This document shows, piece after piece, positions 54,670-62,237 of a stretch of 64,000 bases of DNA. Within the stretch, counting starts at the first letter, position 1, and each line of letters opens with the position of its first letter. Location of the stretch: positions 310,001 through 374,000 of the forward strand of contig AUJT01000001.1 in the NCBI GenBank assembly GCA_000424365.1. Reading direction: 5' to 3'. This stretch comes from Lachnospiraceae bacterium NK4A144 (lineage in GTDB: Bacteria; Bacillota; Clostridia; Lachnospirales; Lachnospiraceae). The notes below the pieces were generated by a model that searched no databases, was not told the DNA's origin, and saw only the letters and a list, made by a program, of their open reading frames with translations. The position numbers and the translations under genes are program-made.

Positions 54670-55395
54670 ATGAAGCGTTTTCGTCATGAATGTAAATACC
54701 TCATTAATTACGGTGATCTGGGAGAACTCAGGATCCGTATGAAACCATATTTCAAAACAGATCCGCATACCGTAAACGGTGAGTATATGATACGAAGCCT
54801 GTATTTTGATGATATCTATAATAGCGCTTACGATGATAAGGAGAGCGGTATCTTCTTCAGAACCAAATATCGTATAAGGATATACAACTGCTCAGACTCA
54901 AGTATAAAGCTGGAACGCAAGATAAAACAGGGAAATTATATTTATAAAGAATCCGCAGCACTTACAAAAGAAGAAGTCTATAAGATAATTGAAGGTGATT
55001 TCGATTTTCTTTTACACCACGAAAATAACCTATGCAGAGAATTTTATATCGAGTGTATGTCGAAATTTATGAGGCCGAGAGTCATCGTCGATTATGAAAG
55101 AGAACCGTATATTTTAGATGAAGGCACGGTTCGTGTTACTTTTGACAAAAGAGTGCGTGCAACTTCCTTTGGCTTCGACATCTTTGATAAAGAACTTCCA
55201 ACCCTTCCTGCAATGACCTACGATAAGCTGATCATGGAAGTAAAATATACGGAGTTTCTGCCAAAGATCGTCAAGGATATGATCCCTGTAAAGGCCACAG
55301 AGTTTACAGCTGCATCAAAATACGTGATCTGCTGTGATCAGACGAAATATCTGAACGGAAGCGACTATTATATTGATGAGAGGAGTGCGTTATGA
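54670..55395 (+). CDS. VTC-domain (polyphosphate polymerase-like) protein
   Basis: 241 aa from ATG 54670 (gagga 7 bases upstream); ATG 54664 overlaps the cotH stop and adds two residues. MKRFRHECKYLINYGDL, YMIRSLYFDD, KYRIRIYN, KLERKIKQGNYIYKES, RPRVIVDYEREPYI and MEVKYTEFLP form the basic tunnel of triphosphate-tunnel/VTC enzymes. In eukaryotes VTC makes polyphosphate; here a soluble bacterial version. Strictly between cotH and DUF4956. Confidence 0.88.
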   Translation: MKRFRHECKYLINYGDLGELRIRMKPYFKTDPHTVNGEYMIRSLYFDDIYNSAYDDKESGIFFRTKYRIRIYNCSDSSIKLERKIKQGNYIYKESAALTKEEVYKIIEGDFDFLLHHENNLCREFYIECMSKFMRPRVIVDYEREPYILDEGTVRVTFDKRVRATSFGFDIFDKELPTLPAMTYDKLIMEVKYTEFLPKIVKDMIPVKATEFTAASKYVICCDQTKYLNGSDYYIDERSAL

Positions 55396-56063
55396 GCGTA
55401 AGGGATGTAATAAAAAAATCAATCATAAATTCAGAGGCGTTCACAACCTATGATATAGGCAATATAGCTCTCAAGATTTTAATAGCCGTGCTGCTGGGCG
55501 TTATAATCTTTCTAATATATAAAAAATTCTATTCTGGAGTTATCTATTCAAGAAACTTCGCAGTAACACTCATCGGAATGACTGTAATGACCGCAATGAT
55601 CACAGTAGCGATCAGTACCAATGTCGTTATCTCCCTTGGTATGGTCGGTGCACTCTCGATCGTACGATTCAGGACAGCGGTAAAAGATCCACTGGATCTG
55701 CTGTATTTATTCTGGGCAATATCAAGCGGTATAACCATAGGCGCAGGAATGAATCTGCTGGCTCTTATCGTTGCCGTCGTGATGTTTACATTGATCTGGA
55801 TTTTCTATGCGAAACAAAGCACAAATCAGGTGTATATGGCAGTGATACACTATACAGGTGATGATACCGGAGACGAGATACTTCGTGAATTAAATAAAAC
55901 CAGATATCACGTAAAATCCAGAACATTCAGAGGGACAAAGACAGAACTGGCAGTTGAAGTATATGTGAAAAATAATGATTTCTTCTTTGAAGAAAAAATA
56001 CGAAATATGCCTGAAGTTGCTGATATAACGCTCATTCAGTACAGCGGCGAATATCATGGATGA
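55392..56063 (+). CDS. DUF4956 membrane protein
   Basis: 223 aa, with three to four membrane helices in the first 140 residues (ALKILIAVLLGVIIFLIY; AVTLIGMTVMTAMITVAI; MNLLALIVAVVMFTLIWIFY) and the conserved VISLGMVGALSIVRFRTAVKDPLDLLYLFWAI. The C-terminal ~80 residues are cytoplasmic. This family regularly accompanies VTC and CotH genes. Starts with an ATGA overlap. Confidence 0.9.
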   Translation: MSVRDVIKKSIINSEAFTTYDIGNIALKILIAVLLGVIIFLIYKKFYSGVIYSRNFAVTLIGMTVMTAMITVAISTNVVISLGMVGALSIVRFRTAVKDPLDLLYLFWAISSGITIGAGMNLLALIVAVVMFTLIWIFYAKQSTNQVYMAVIHYTGDDTGDEILRELNKTRYHVKSRTFRGTKTELAVEVYVKNNDFFFEEKIRNMPEVADITLIQYSGEYHG

Positions 56064-56070
56064 CGTGCAT

Positions 56071-56143
56071 ATTTAATGATATAAGAAAGACAGTTGATGT
56101 GCACAAAAATGGACATTGGCTGTCTTTTATACTATCATTAAAT
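56071..56143. terminator. Long inverted repeat ending the pel operon
   Basis: ATTTAATGATAtaAGAAAGACAG pairs with CTGTCTTTTataCTATCATTAAAT with small bulges; the T-rich arms make it a likely terminator. Confidence 0.7.
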
Positions 56144-56175
56144 GATAAAATGAAGCCTATCTATAATTTCAAAGC

Positions 56176-56330
56176 AGCGCAGTAGCGCTGATGATTCACG
56201 TAATAACAAATCGTAATTGAGCCTGCGGGTAACGTGGTGATTCCTGAAAGTTATATTCAAGAAAGATGAAAAGCCATTGGATTTTGCCCATCGCCGGAGG
56301 CGATTTAATTGGCAAAATCCGTTACGTGAG
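56176..56330. repeat. Structured intergenic sequence with nested hairpins
   Basis: Outer TCACGTAA (56196) / TTACGTGA (56322) encloses a strong GGATTTTGCC / GGCAAAATCC stem (56279-56320) with an inner ATCGCC / GGCGAT. A small AGCGC...GCGCT palindrome precedes. No coding frame in 56144-56371. Either a genome repeat or the 3' structure of the minus-strand gene. Confidence 0.5.
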
Positions 56331-56371
56331 CGAGCTGGAAGCGAGTGAACAGTAACCAGGGGTAGCCTAAA

Positions 56372-58123
56372 TCACTCCATTAATCGTACGATACAGCTTT
56401 TCCTGCAAAAACATATTCCATAAGACACTGCACCTGCGTAACCGTCTTCGAGAACGCCGTCTACGTATCTTTTTTCTCTTATCTGATCAAAGGCTTCCTG
56501 AATACCGTCATCCATTTCGTTGAATTTTTTTCGGACCTTAAACTCAAAAATATATGCAGGATCCTTAGGCCGGTTTGGATAAAGGACAATATCGGGGCGT
56601 CCATCGCCTGCTTCACGGTTGGACTTTGGAACATATCTTGGAACTCCGTAAAGGAGTGAAAGCATCAGACCGTGATAAAAGCTTTCGGAACTGTCAAAGG
56701 TACTTATGCTTTTTTCCATCAGGTCTGATAAATAGTCCTCCATTGTTTCAGTGTCTTTATTCAGAACCGCCTGACGAAAAGAACTGTGGTCTGTATTTCT
56801 CACGATATCTTCAAACCAAAATCGTATCTGATGGTCGTAAATAGATGCAATTTCTTCATTTGGAATACGCATGGTCAGGAATATATCCCTGCCTGTTTTT
56901 CTTTCAGATACTTTTCTCATGTACCCTGTAAAGAAAAGAAAATTCCAAAGGTTATCCGGTTCAGTGTAAATATCATCATAAGTAATATCTTCATGTATAC
57001 GCTTTTCAACAGTCCCGCCATTTATTAGAAGATCCAGTTCTTCCTTAGTGGTTTCATCGGATTTGCGTATTAGATCCTTTATTATTGAATTGGACGATGT
57101 ATTTGACCAATATGGCTCTGCAAGGCGATTCGGAGCATTAACGTGTTCATAAATATAATGGGTAACGCTCCAGGGATTGTAAACCTCACAATCTCCAAAG
57201 AGAAATCCGTCATACCAATCTTTGACTATTTCATGATTCTTCTCAAGATGATAATGGGTAAGCATATCAAGCGTCTCTTCCGGAGTAAAACCGAAATACT
57301 CACCAAAATCCGTACTTCTGACTGAATTTACGACGAAATTATTGAGTCCTGTAAAAATACTTTCTTTACTGATTCTGAGACACCCGGTCACAACAGCAAA
57401 TTCAAGTGAATCATTGGTTTTTAAGGCCGACTCGAAAAGAGAGCGGATAAAGTCAACCATCTCTTTGTAAAAACCATTATAGTAAGCATTTTCAAGTGGA
57501 ACATCGTATTCATCTAATAAAATAATGGTCTTTTTACCATGATGTTTTTCCAAAAGCTGAGACAGATATTTTAGAGAATTCGAGAATTTACCGACTTCTG
57601 AGGTCAGAATTTTTGTGTATTCTGAATCACTGTGAGTATTATTTACTTTTTCGTACCAGATAGATTTTCCGTTAAGGATTTCAGTAAATACGCTTTTTTC
57701 TCCATTATCTAAAACAGCAGAATCTTTGAGATATGAATGTCTGTTGTATTCTTCAATAATATTATCACGCAGTGCCAGGAATGAATTCTGAAAATCCAAA
57801 TGTTTAGCTGCTTTTAATGATAAGGTTATCACAGGATAACACCCCATTTTTGAGATGATCTTATCATCGCACTGCATTATTTTCTTTTCAGAAAAATACC
57901 TTTGTTTATCAATGACATTTCCATCACGGTCATATTCTAGTTCAAAGAAGGTCCGGAGCATTGAAAGAGCAAGTGTTTTTCCGAAGCGTCTTGGACGGGT
58001 GAAAAGAGTTACTTTACCGCCTTTTTCTATAATGTCACGGATCAAAAGTGATTTATCGACATAATAAAGTTTGTTATCGATGAAATCTTTATAGTTTTCA
58101 TATCCAATACCTATCTTTTGCAT
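56372..58123 (-). CDS. AAA-ATPase-like / PD-(D/E)XK nuclease superfamily protein (intact)
   Basis: 583 aa. N-terminal GIGYENYKDFIDNKLYYVDKSLLI, ATPase motif FTRPRRFGKTLALSM (P-loop lacking the first Gly, as usual for the family), Walker B-like LLDEYDVPLENAYY, SIFTGLNNF, and the C-terminal nuclease core GRPDIVLYPNRPKDPAYIFEFKV. RBS aggagg on the minus strand. Same family as the frameshifted gene at 14689. Function is not established; such genes are multicopy in rumen and gut Firmicutes. Confidence 0.85.
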   Translation of the reverse strand: MQKIGIGYENYKDFIDNKLYYVDKSLLIRDIIEKGGKVTLFTRPRRFGKTLALSMLRTFFELEYDRDGNVIDKQRYFSEKKIMQCDDKIISKMGCYPVITLSLKAAKHLDFQNSFLALRDNIIEEYNRHSYLKDSAVLDNGEKSVFTEILNGKSIWYEKVNNTHSDSEYTKILTSEVGKFSNSLKYLSQLLEKHHGKKTIILLDEYDVPLENAYYNGFYKEMVDFIRSLFESALKTNDSLEFAVVTGCLRISKESIFTGLNNFVVNSVRSTDFGEYFGFTPEETLDMLTHYHLEKNHEIVKDWYDGFLFGDCEVYNPWSVTHYIYEHVNAPNRLAEPYWSNTSSNSIIKDLIRKSDETTKEELDLLINGGTVEKRIHEDITYDDIYTEPDNLWNFLFFTGYMRKVSERKTGRDIFLTMRIPNEEIASIYDHQIRFWFEDIVRNTDHSSFRQAVLNKDTETMEDYLSDLMEKSISTFDSSESFYHGLMLSLLYGVPRYVPKSNREAGDGRPDIVLYPNRPKDPAYIFEFKVRKKFNEMDDGIQEAFDQIREKRYVDGVLEDGYAGAVSYGICFCRKSCIVRLME

Positions 58124-58434
58124 CTTAACAGCCTCCTGACTATCAATTTAACACAACAAGAAGTTTTTTTACAGCGTTATAAAGCCTGTATTAAAGACAG
58201 ATTTCCAGACGACTCCTTGAGTTTCTGATCTTTGTCGTAATCTACTTCAAGGTGAAGCCTGAGTTCGTGATCCATGTGACAAGAGTTTTTAGAGTCGACG
58301 TGAAATTATTTAAGATGATCCTTAGTAAGGGTGCTCTCATGTTGGAGCGTTGGCTCAATAACCTTGCGGGCAAGCGCATATCGCCGGAGCGGGGATAAAA
58401 GTACTTTTATCAAAGGGCAGTTGCTTTTTGACAT

Positions 58435-58851
58435 TTATTTTCGAAAAAAAAGTACCCAAAGTATGAGAATTGCTAAGACAAAAAATTGTATCCCGAAAAG
58501 AAAGAACAGTATCCTGGAAACACAATTATGTGAGCCATTAAGACCTTCTTCGATTAATGCAAGTGCGGCGGACAGTATGTATAATAAACAAATTAAAGGA
58601 GGAAAATATTTTTCTGCATAGCCGGTGTTAAATCTGGTTACGATCATGGTTATTATAACAATGATAAAAAAGAGATTGCTGAAAAGAGTGAGAAAAAGGT
58701 CAATTGGGCGACAGCTATAGTTTGAGTCAGAGAAATAGACCAATCTGCTGAGAAATTTAGAAATTGTAACATGGCGATCATTTATTTTGTCAAGTCGTCC
58801 AACAACATGTATCAGAACTGCGAATGCTAAAAATTTAAGATATACCAACAA
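58435..58851 (-). CDS. Small multi-helix membrane protein
   Basis: 138 aa, TTG start with GGAGG 9 bases upstream. About four hydrophobic helices (residues ~5-18, 52-75, 88-102, 115-135) and a cytoplasmic basic loop. No family recognised. Sequence upstream of the ATPase (58124-58434) shows only a 32-codon open frame on the minus strand (58177-58275) that I do not trust as a gene. Confidence 0.5.
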   Translation of the reverse strand: MLVYLKFLAFAVLIHVVGRLDKINDRHVTISKFLSRLVYFSDSNYSCRPIDLFLTLFSNLFFIIVIITMIVTRFNTGYAEKYFPPLICLLYILSAALALIEEGLNGSHNCVSRILFFLFGIQFFVLAILILWVLFFRK

Positions 58852-58886
58852 GTATAAAATCCTCCAACGATCTATCTACTGACAAG

Positions 58887-59057
58887 ATGCAGCAGATGGT
58901 GATGAACTCGGTTAAAAACGACTTTTGCGTGTTGTCAATGCTCTCTATATCCAATGCACCAAAAGTAACAGCCCGGTTAGTTAATGTCTGGAACAAGTCA
59001 GAGAATCCTCATAAAACCAAAATAGGTTATGCCGGTTCCGCGATTGATCACAAATAA
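58887..59057 (+). CDS. Possible gene fragment, 56 aa
   Basis: Frame open from about 58857 without a good start or RBS, reading MQQMVMNSVKNDFCVLSML and later SENPHKTKIGYAGSAIDHK, ending in TAA. The composition is protein-like, perhaps the C-terminal end of a deleted gene. No family recognised. The stretch 59058-59344 holds nothing I can support. Confidence 0.3.
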   Translation: MQQMVMNSVKNDFCVLSMLSISNAPKVTARLVNVWNKSENPHKTKIGYAGSAIDHK

Positions 59058-59344
59058 GCTTTTGGCTCCTCTTATAACCCCGAGCTGTGTTTTTAACCCG
59101 GAAAGTAGACTCTATCATAAATAATCTCGCTGTAGAGTCCATCATCCAGTTTATAAACATACCTGCTCATCTGCAGGTAAAAAGAAGCACCAAGAAATCA
59201 GTACATACTGACATCTGGATGCTTCTGTGTTTAGTGGTAAGAAAAAAGGTCAGGGGGCAACTCCTGATCATTTTTGCGTGTTGCAATGAGCATCACATAA
59301 TCTCATTTTTGTTTCTGAGATGATCATAACATTTTTTGATGGTA

Positions 59345-59584
59345 TTATTTCCACGAAATGTTTAATTCTCTGTGATTCTGAACGCAATCAAGGAGATACA
59401 TATTTATCAATGTCTGGTATGGTATCCCGGAAGTTTTCGATTGATTCTTGAAATAGTCATATACACTATTATCAATATTTATAGTAATAGTTCGCTTCAC
59501 TCTGTTTGCGTACGGATTTCTTACAGCTTTGCTAAAATCAAATTCCTTTTCTAAAAATTCCTCATCAGATATATCTTTTTTCAT
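59345..59584 (-). CDS. brnA: BrnA-like antitoxin
   Basis: 79 aa from ATG 59584 (gaaaggag upstream). SKAVRNPYANRVKRTITINIDNSVYDYFKNQSKTSGIPYQTLI is shared by BrnA ribbon-helix-helix antitoxins (split: RNPYA, TITINID, GIPYQTLIN). Overlaps the upstream brnT stop by ATGA. BrnA binds BrnT and represses the operon. Confidence 0.75.
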   Translation of the reverse strand: MKKDISDEEFLEKEFDFSKAVRNPYANRVKRTITINIDNSVYDYFKNQSKTSGIPYQTLINMYLLDCVQNHRELNISWK

Positions 59585-59754
59585 AATAAACTCCTTTCGT
59601 ACCCTCTGCACTCAGTTGGTGTTGCTTTTCTTGAAGAAATTATTCGAATTCTGTTTTCTTCACGGATACAGTGAACAACGTCAAAAGATACATGATGCTT
59701 AATCTGATTGATTTGGTTTTTGTATTCATCCCATTCAAAATATAAATCGTCCAT
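59581..59754 (-). pseudogene. brnT: BrnT-like toxin with internal deletion
   Basis: 57 aa. Reads MDDLYFEWDEYKNQINQIKH then HVSFD, jumping directly to VVHCIREENRIRIISSRKAT. In normal BrnT (~90 aa) about 35 residues with part of the RNase core separate these. The frame is preserved across the junction. Missing central strands should abolish RNase activity, leaving an antitoxin without toxin. Confidence 0.7.
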
Positions 59755-59823
59755 ATTTATATTATATTTAACACATAAATATAAATCTAGTAATATTTCA
59801 GAAGTTTAAAAAAAATTTTTCAC

Positions 59824-59837
59824 AATTGTATACAATT
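59824..59837. promoter_or_regulatory. Perfect 14-bp palindrome upstream of brnTA
   Basis: AATTGTATACAATT, about 70 bases before the brnT start. The position and symmetry suit a BrnA operator. Confidence 0.4.
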
Positions 59838-59869
59838 TAGATTTAATATGTTTAAGACAACTTATTAAC

Positions 59870-60345
59870 AAAAGGAAGGGATCTTCTGATCATAGAAAGC
59901 TAATAGAAATGCTTGAAGATGTAAATGATTATACGATCCCGATAGTTGGGAACGAGGCGTTAGTAATTACTGGGGAAATGTTTTATTCCAAAAATGTCTG
60001 AAATCTTCAAAATTCAGGGATCAATTAGATGCTGCTGTTAATGATCTGAAAGATTATCTTTCTAAGGAAAGAATTTCCGGTATGATCGATAAATACCGCA
60101 AAGTAACGGAGCACTTTGCCTATGCCGAACCCGATCTTGAATTTATGAAGATAACAAAAGAGAACTATAATGAGATAGCAGCAAAAATACCTGTTTTGGG
60201 CAATATCCAGCGGCATAACCGTTGGTGCAGGGATGAATGTGCTGGCTCTTATCGTCGCAGCTGTCATGCTGGCATTGATATGGTTCTTCTATGCAAAGCG
60301 CTGATATAACGCTAATTCAGTACAGTGGCGAGTATCATGGTTGAT
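59870..60345 (+). pseudogene. Decayed second copy of the cotH-(VTC)-DUF4956 tail
   Basis: Reads as pieces of the genes at 52841-56063 joined by deletions. 59873-59942 matches CotH (KGSSDHRKLIEMLEDVNDYT); 59945-60190 matches a later CotH part (SWERGVSNYWGNVLF ... MKITKENYNEIAAKIP); about 60195-60300 matches DUF4956 (FWAISSGITVGAGMN, IWFFYAKR) in another frame; 60302-60345 matches its last residues (ITLIQYSGEYHG). The VTC gene is entirely lost. Divergence from the intact copy shows it is a paralogue, not a recent duplication. Confidence 0.85.
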
Positions 60346-60462
60346 TTATGCCATATGTTTCAACTAGCAGTTAAATGACAATTCTGTCGTCTGATTGTAA
60401 AATTAGAATATGCCTTGTCCTAAAAGGGCAGGGCATAAACTTTTATTTAAGGAGAAGTCATA

Positions 60463-60843
60463 ATGAAGATCAGAACAGATTTTGTCACAAACTCAAGCAG
60501 CAGTAGTTTTGTAATCGCCAGAAAAGGGGAGCTTAGCAAAGAGCAGAAAGAAAAAATAATCGAATATGTTGAGAGGATGTATCTTGGCAAAAAAATTCTT
60601 TCACCTGACAGTACTGAGGAAGAAATAACAGCTTTTTTTGATGACGATTATGAATTTCATGATGAAGAAAAGCAGGCTGAAGTAAGAGAAGCTCTGAAAA
60701 AGGGTATGACCATTTATGGCGGATATGTGAGCTTTGAAGAATGTGAGTATTATTATCAGGATATGTATCAAGATATTTGGAAAATTCTGGAAAAAACCGA
60801 TCCGGATAGTTTCTGTGGTATCAGCACTGATCTTGATTATTGA
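60463..60843 (+). CDS. Small acidic protein with Ser-rich N-terminal motif
   Basis: 126 aa. Starts MKIRTDFVTNSSSSSFVIA: five consecutive Ser at 11-15. The remainder is acidic and Tyr-rich (FEECEYYYQDMYQDI), without membrane helices. The N-terminal motif recurs in Clostridia proteins as I recall, often near radical SAM genes, but has no described function that I know. The next gene, 21 bases downstream, is a radical SAM protein, so this may be its substrate or partner. RBS aaggag. Confidence 0.75.
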   Translation: MKIRTDFVTNSSSSSFVIARKGELSKEQKEKIIEYVERMYLGKKILSPDSTEEEITAFFDDDYEFHDEEKQAEVREALKKGMTIYGGYVSFEECEYYYQDMYQDIWKILEKTDPDSFCGISTDLDY

Positions 60844-60864
60844 TAAATATGGAGAAGTAAAACG

Positions 60865-61935
60865 ATGAAGTTCAGAAAAGAAAAAGATTTTTTCTCCATG
60901 TTTGATGAAAAAACCGGCACGTATATTCGAAGTGGAGTCATCTGCAATGGAAAAGACACTGGAAAAGATCCCTTTATGACATCGTTCCCGGAATTACTGG
61001 ATATAGGAATTATGGGACACTGTATTCACGGCAAAAAGGGGCTGTGTATAAAAGCAGGAGTTGAATGCTATCAGGATGGTCTAAATTCCACAGCAGAAAA
61101 TATGCATCTGGAAGATTTCGAGAATATCGCAACCCAATGCAAAGGAAAAACCTATCAGTTTGCATTAGGCGGATGCGGTGATCCGGATCAGCATGAAAAT
61201 TTTGAGGATATTTTAAAAATATGCAGAAAGAACGGGATTGTACCGAATTTCACAACATCCGGTCTTGGCATGAATGATAGAATTGCAAAATTGTGCAAGG
61301 AATATTGCGGTGCCGTTGCAGTCAGTTGGTACAGAAGCCAGTATACGGTTAATGCAATTAATATTCTTCTACAAAATCATGTAAAAACAAATATTCATTA
61401 CGTATTGAGTAAAAATACGATTTATGAAGCATTGGAGCTTTTAAATAATAATGGATTTCCTAACGGTATAAATGCTGTTGTTTTCCTTCTTCATAAACCA
61501 ATAGGATTGGGAAGAACGGAGAACAATGTTGCCGTAACAGATAAGGCTTTTCATGATATCATGCAAATTATTGCAAAGAAAAAATTTCCTTATAAGATTG
61601 GCTTTGATTCATGTACCGTTCCTGCAATAATAAACATGTCGGACGACTTTGATCTGGATTCCGTTGACACCTGCGAAGGTGGAAGGTGGTCAGCGTATAT
61701 CTCATCCGATATGAAGATAATGCCGTGCAGTTTCGATAATCAGCAAAAAAAATGGTCTGTCGATCTTAGGACATTCTCGATTGAAGAAGCATGGAACAGT
61801 CCCAAATTTGATGATTTCCGAAATCATTTCAAGACATCTTGCCCTAACTGCGCCCAAAAAGATCATTGCATGGGAGGCTGTCCAATAGTTCCGGAAATAG
61901 TATTATGTAATCGAAGTGAGAGGATAGTTTCCTAA
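60865..61935 (+). CDS. Atypical radical SAM protein with SPASM-like C-terminus
   Basis: 356 aa. FPELLDIGIMGHCIHGKKGLC continues to a third Cys: Cys53, Cys61, Cys68 (CX7CX6C) in place of the usual CX3CX2C. The barrel continues with FALGGCGDPDQHENF and TTSGLGM, and VAVSWYRSQYTVNAI. The C-terminus has a SPASM/twitch-like Cys group (CSFDN; CPNCAQKDHCMGGCP; VLCN). This layout suggests a peptide- or protein-modifying enzyme with more than one iron-sulfur cluster. Target unknown; the preceding Ser-rich protein is the prime candidate. RBS ggagaag. Confidence 0.8.
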   Translation: MKFRKEKDFFSMFDEKTGTYIRSGVICNGKDTGKDPFMTSFPELLDIGIMGHCIHGKKGLCIKAGVECYQDGLNSTAENMHLEDFENIATQCKGKTYQFALGGCGDPDQHENFEDILKICRKNGIVPNFTTSGLGMNDRIAKLCKEYCGAVAVSWYRSQYTVNAINILLQNHVKTNIHYVLSKNTIYEALELLNNNGFPNGINAVVFLLHKPIGLGRTENNVAVTDKAFHDIMQIIAKKKFPYKIGFDSCTVPAIINMSDDFDLDSVDTCEGGRWSAYISSDMKIMPCSFDNQQKKWSVDLRTFSIEEAWNSPKFDDFRNHFKTSCPNCAQKDHCMGGCPIVPEIVLCNRSERIVS

Positions 61936-61981
61936 CAGTAGCAAATAAATGTCCATTAACGACTAATACTACAAAGATAAT

Positions 61982-62026
61982 AAAAACACTTACGTTACCG
62001 TAGAAATGCGAAACGTAAGTGTTTTT
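61982..62026 (+). terminator. Strong terminator after the radical SAM gene
   Basis: AAAAACACTTACGTT / AACGTAAGTGTTTTT, perfect 15-bp stem ending in T5. Confidence 0.93.
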
Positions 62027-62064
62027 ATACTACACGTTGTCTCATTCAAAGGAGCTATTTTATA

Positions 62065-62237
62065 ATGGAATGGAAATATAATGGAAAATTTTCAAAAAAA
62101 ATAAAAGAATACACTGAAATTGCTACGGAACTCTTTGGATCAAAGTCAAAGGACACATGACCTGACTTATAATTGCAGCCGTATGGTAGAAATGTTCAAG
62201 AATCGTGTAACCCTCATTATCAAGAAAGCTGGAATAA
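62065..62237 (+). pseudogene. Short frameshifted reading frame before casA
   Basis: ATG 62065 with a good RBS (aaaggag) encodes MEWKYNGKFSKKIKEYTEIA ... SKSKDT and stops at 62160. Skipping one base resumes DLTYNCSRMVEMFKNRVTLIIKKAGI up to and past the casA start. Together they would make a ~60-aa basic helical protein. Family not recognised; a broken small gene or chance. Confidence 0.35.

Noticed and set aside
58177-58275. 32-codon minus-strand frame MDHELRLHLEVDYDKDQKLK...
   Set aside because: No RBS, no recognisable family, lies in a decayed region; not enough to call a gene.
59087-59323. 78-aa plus-strand open frame
   Set aside because: No RBS, composition not protein-like, and no similarity that I recognise.
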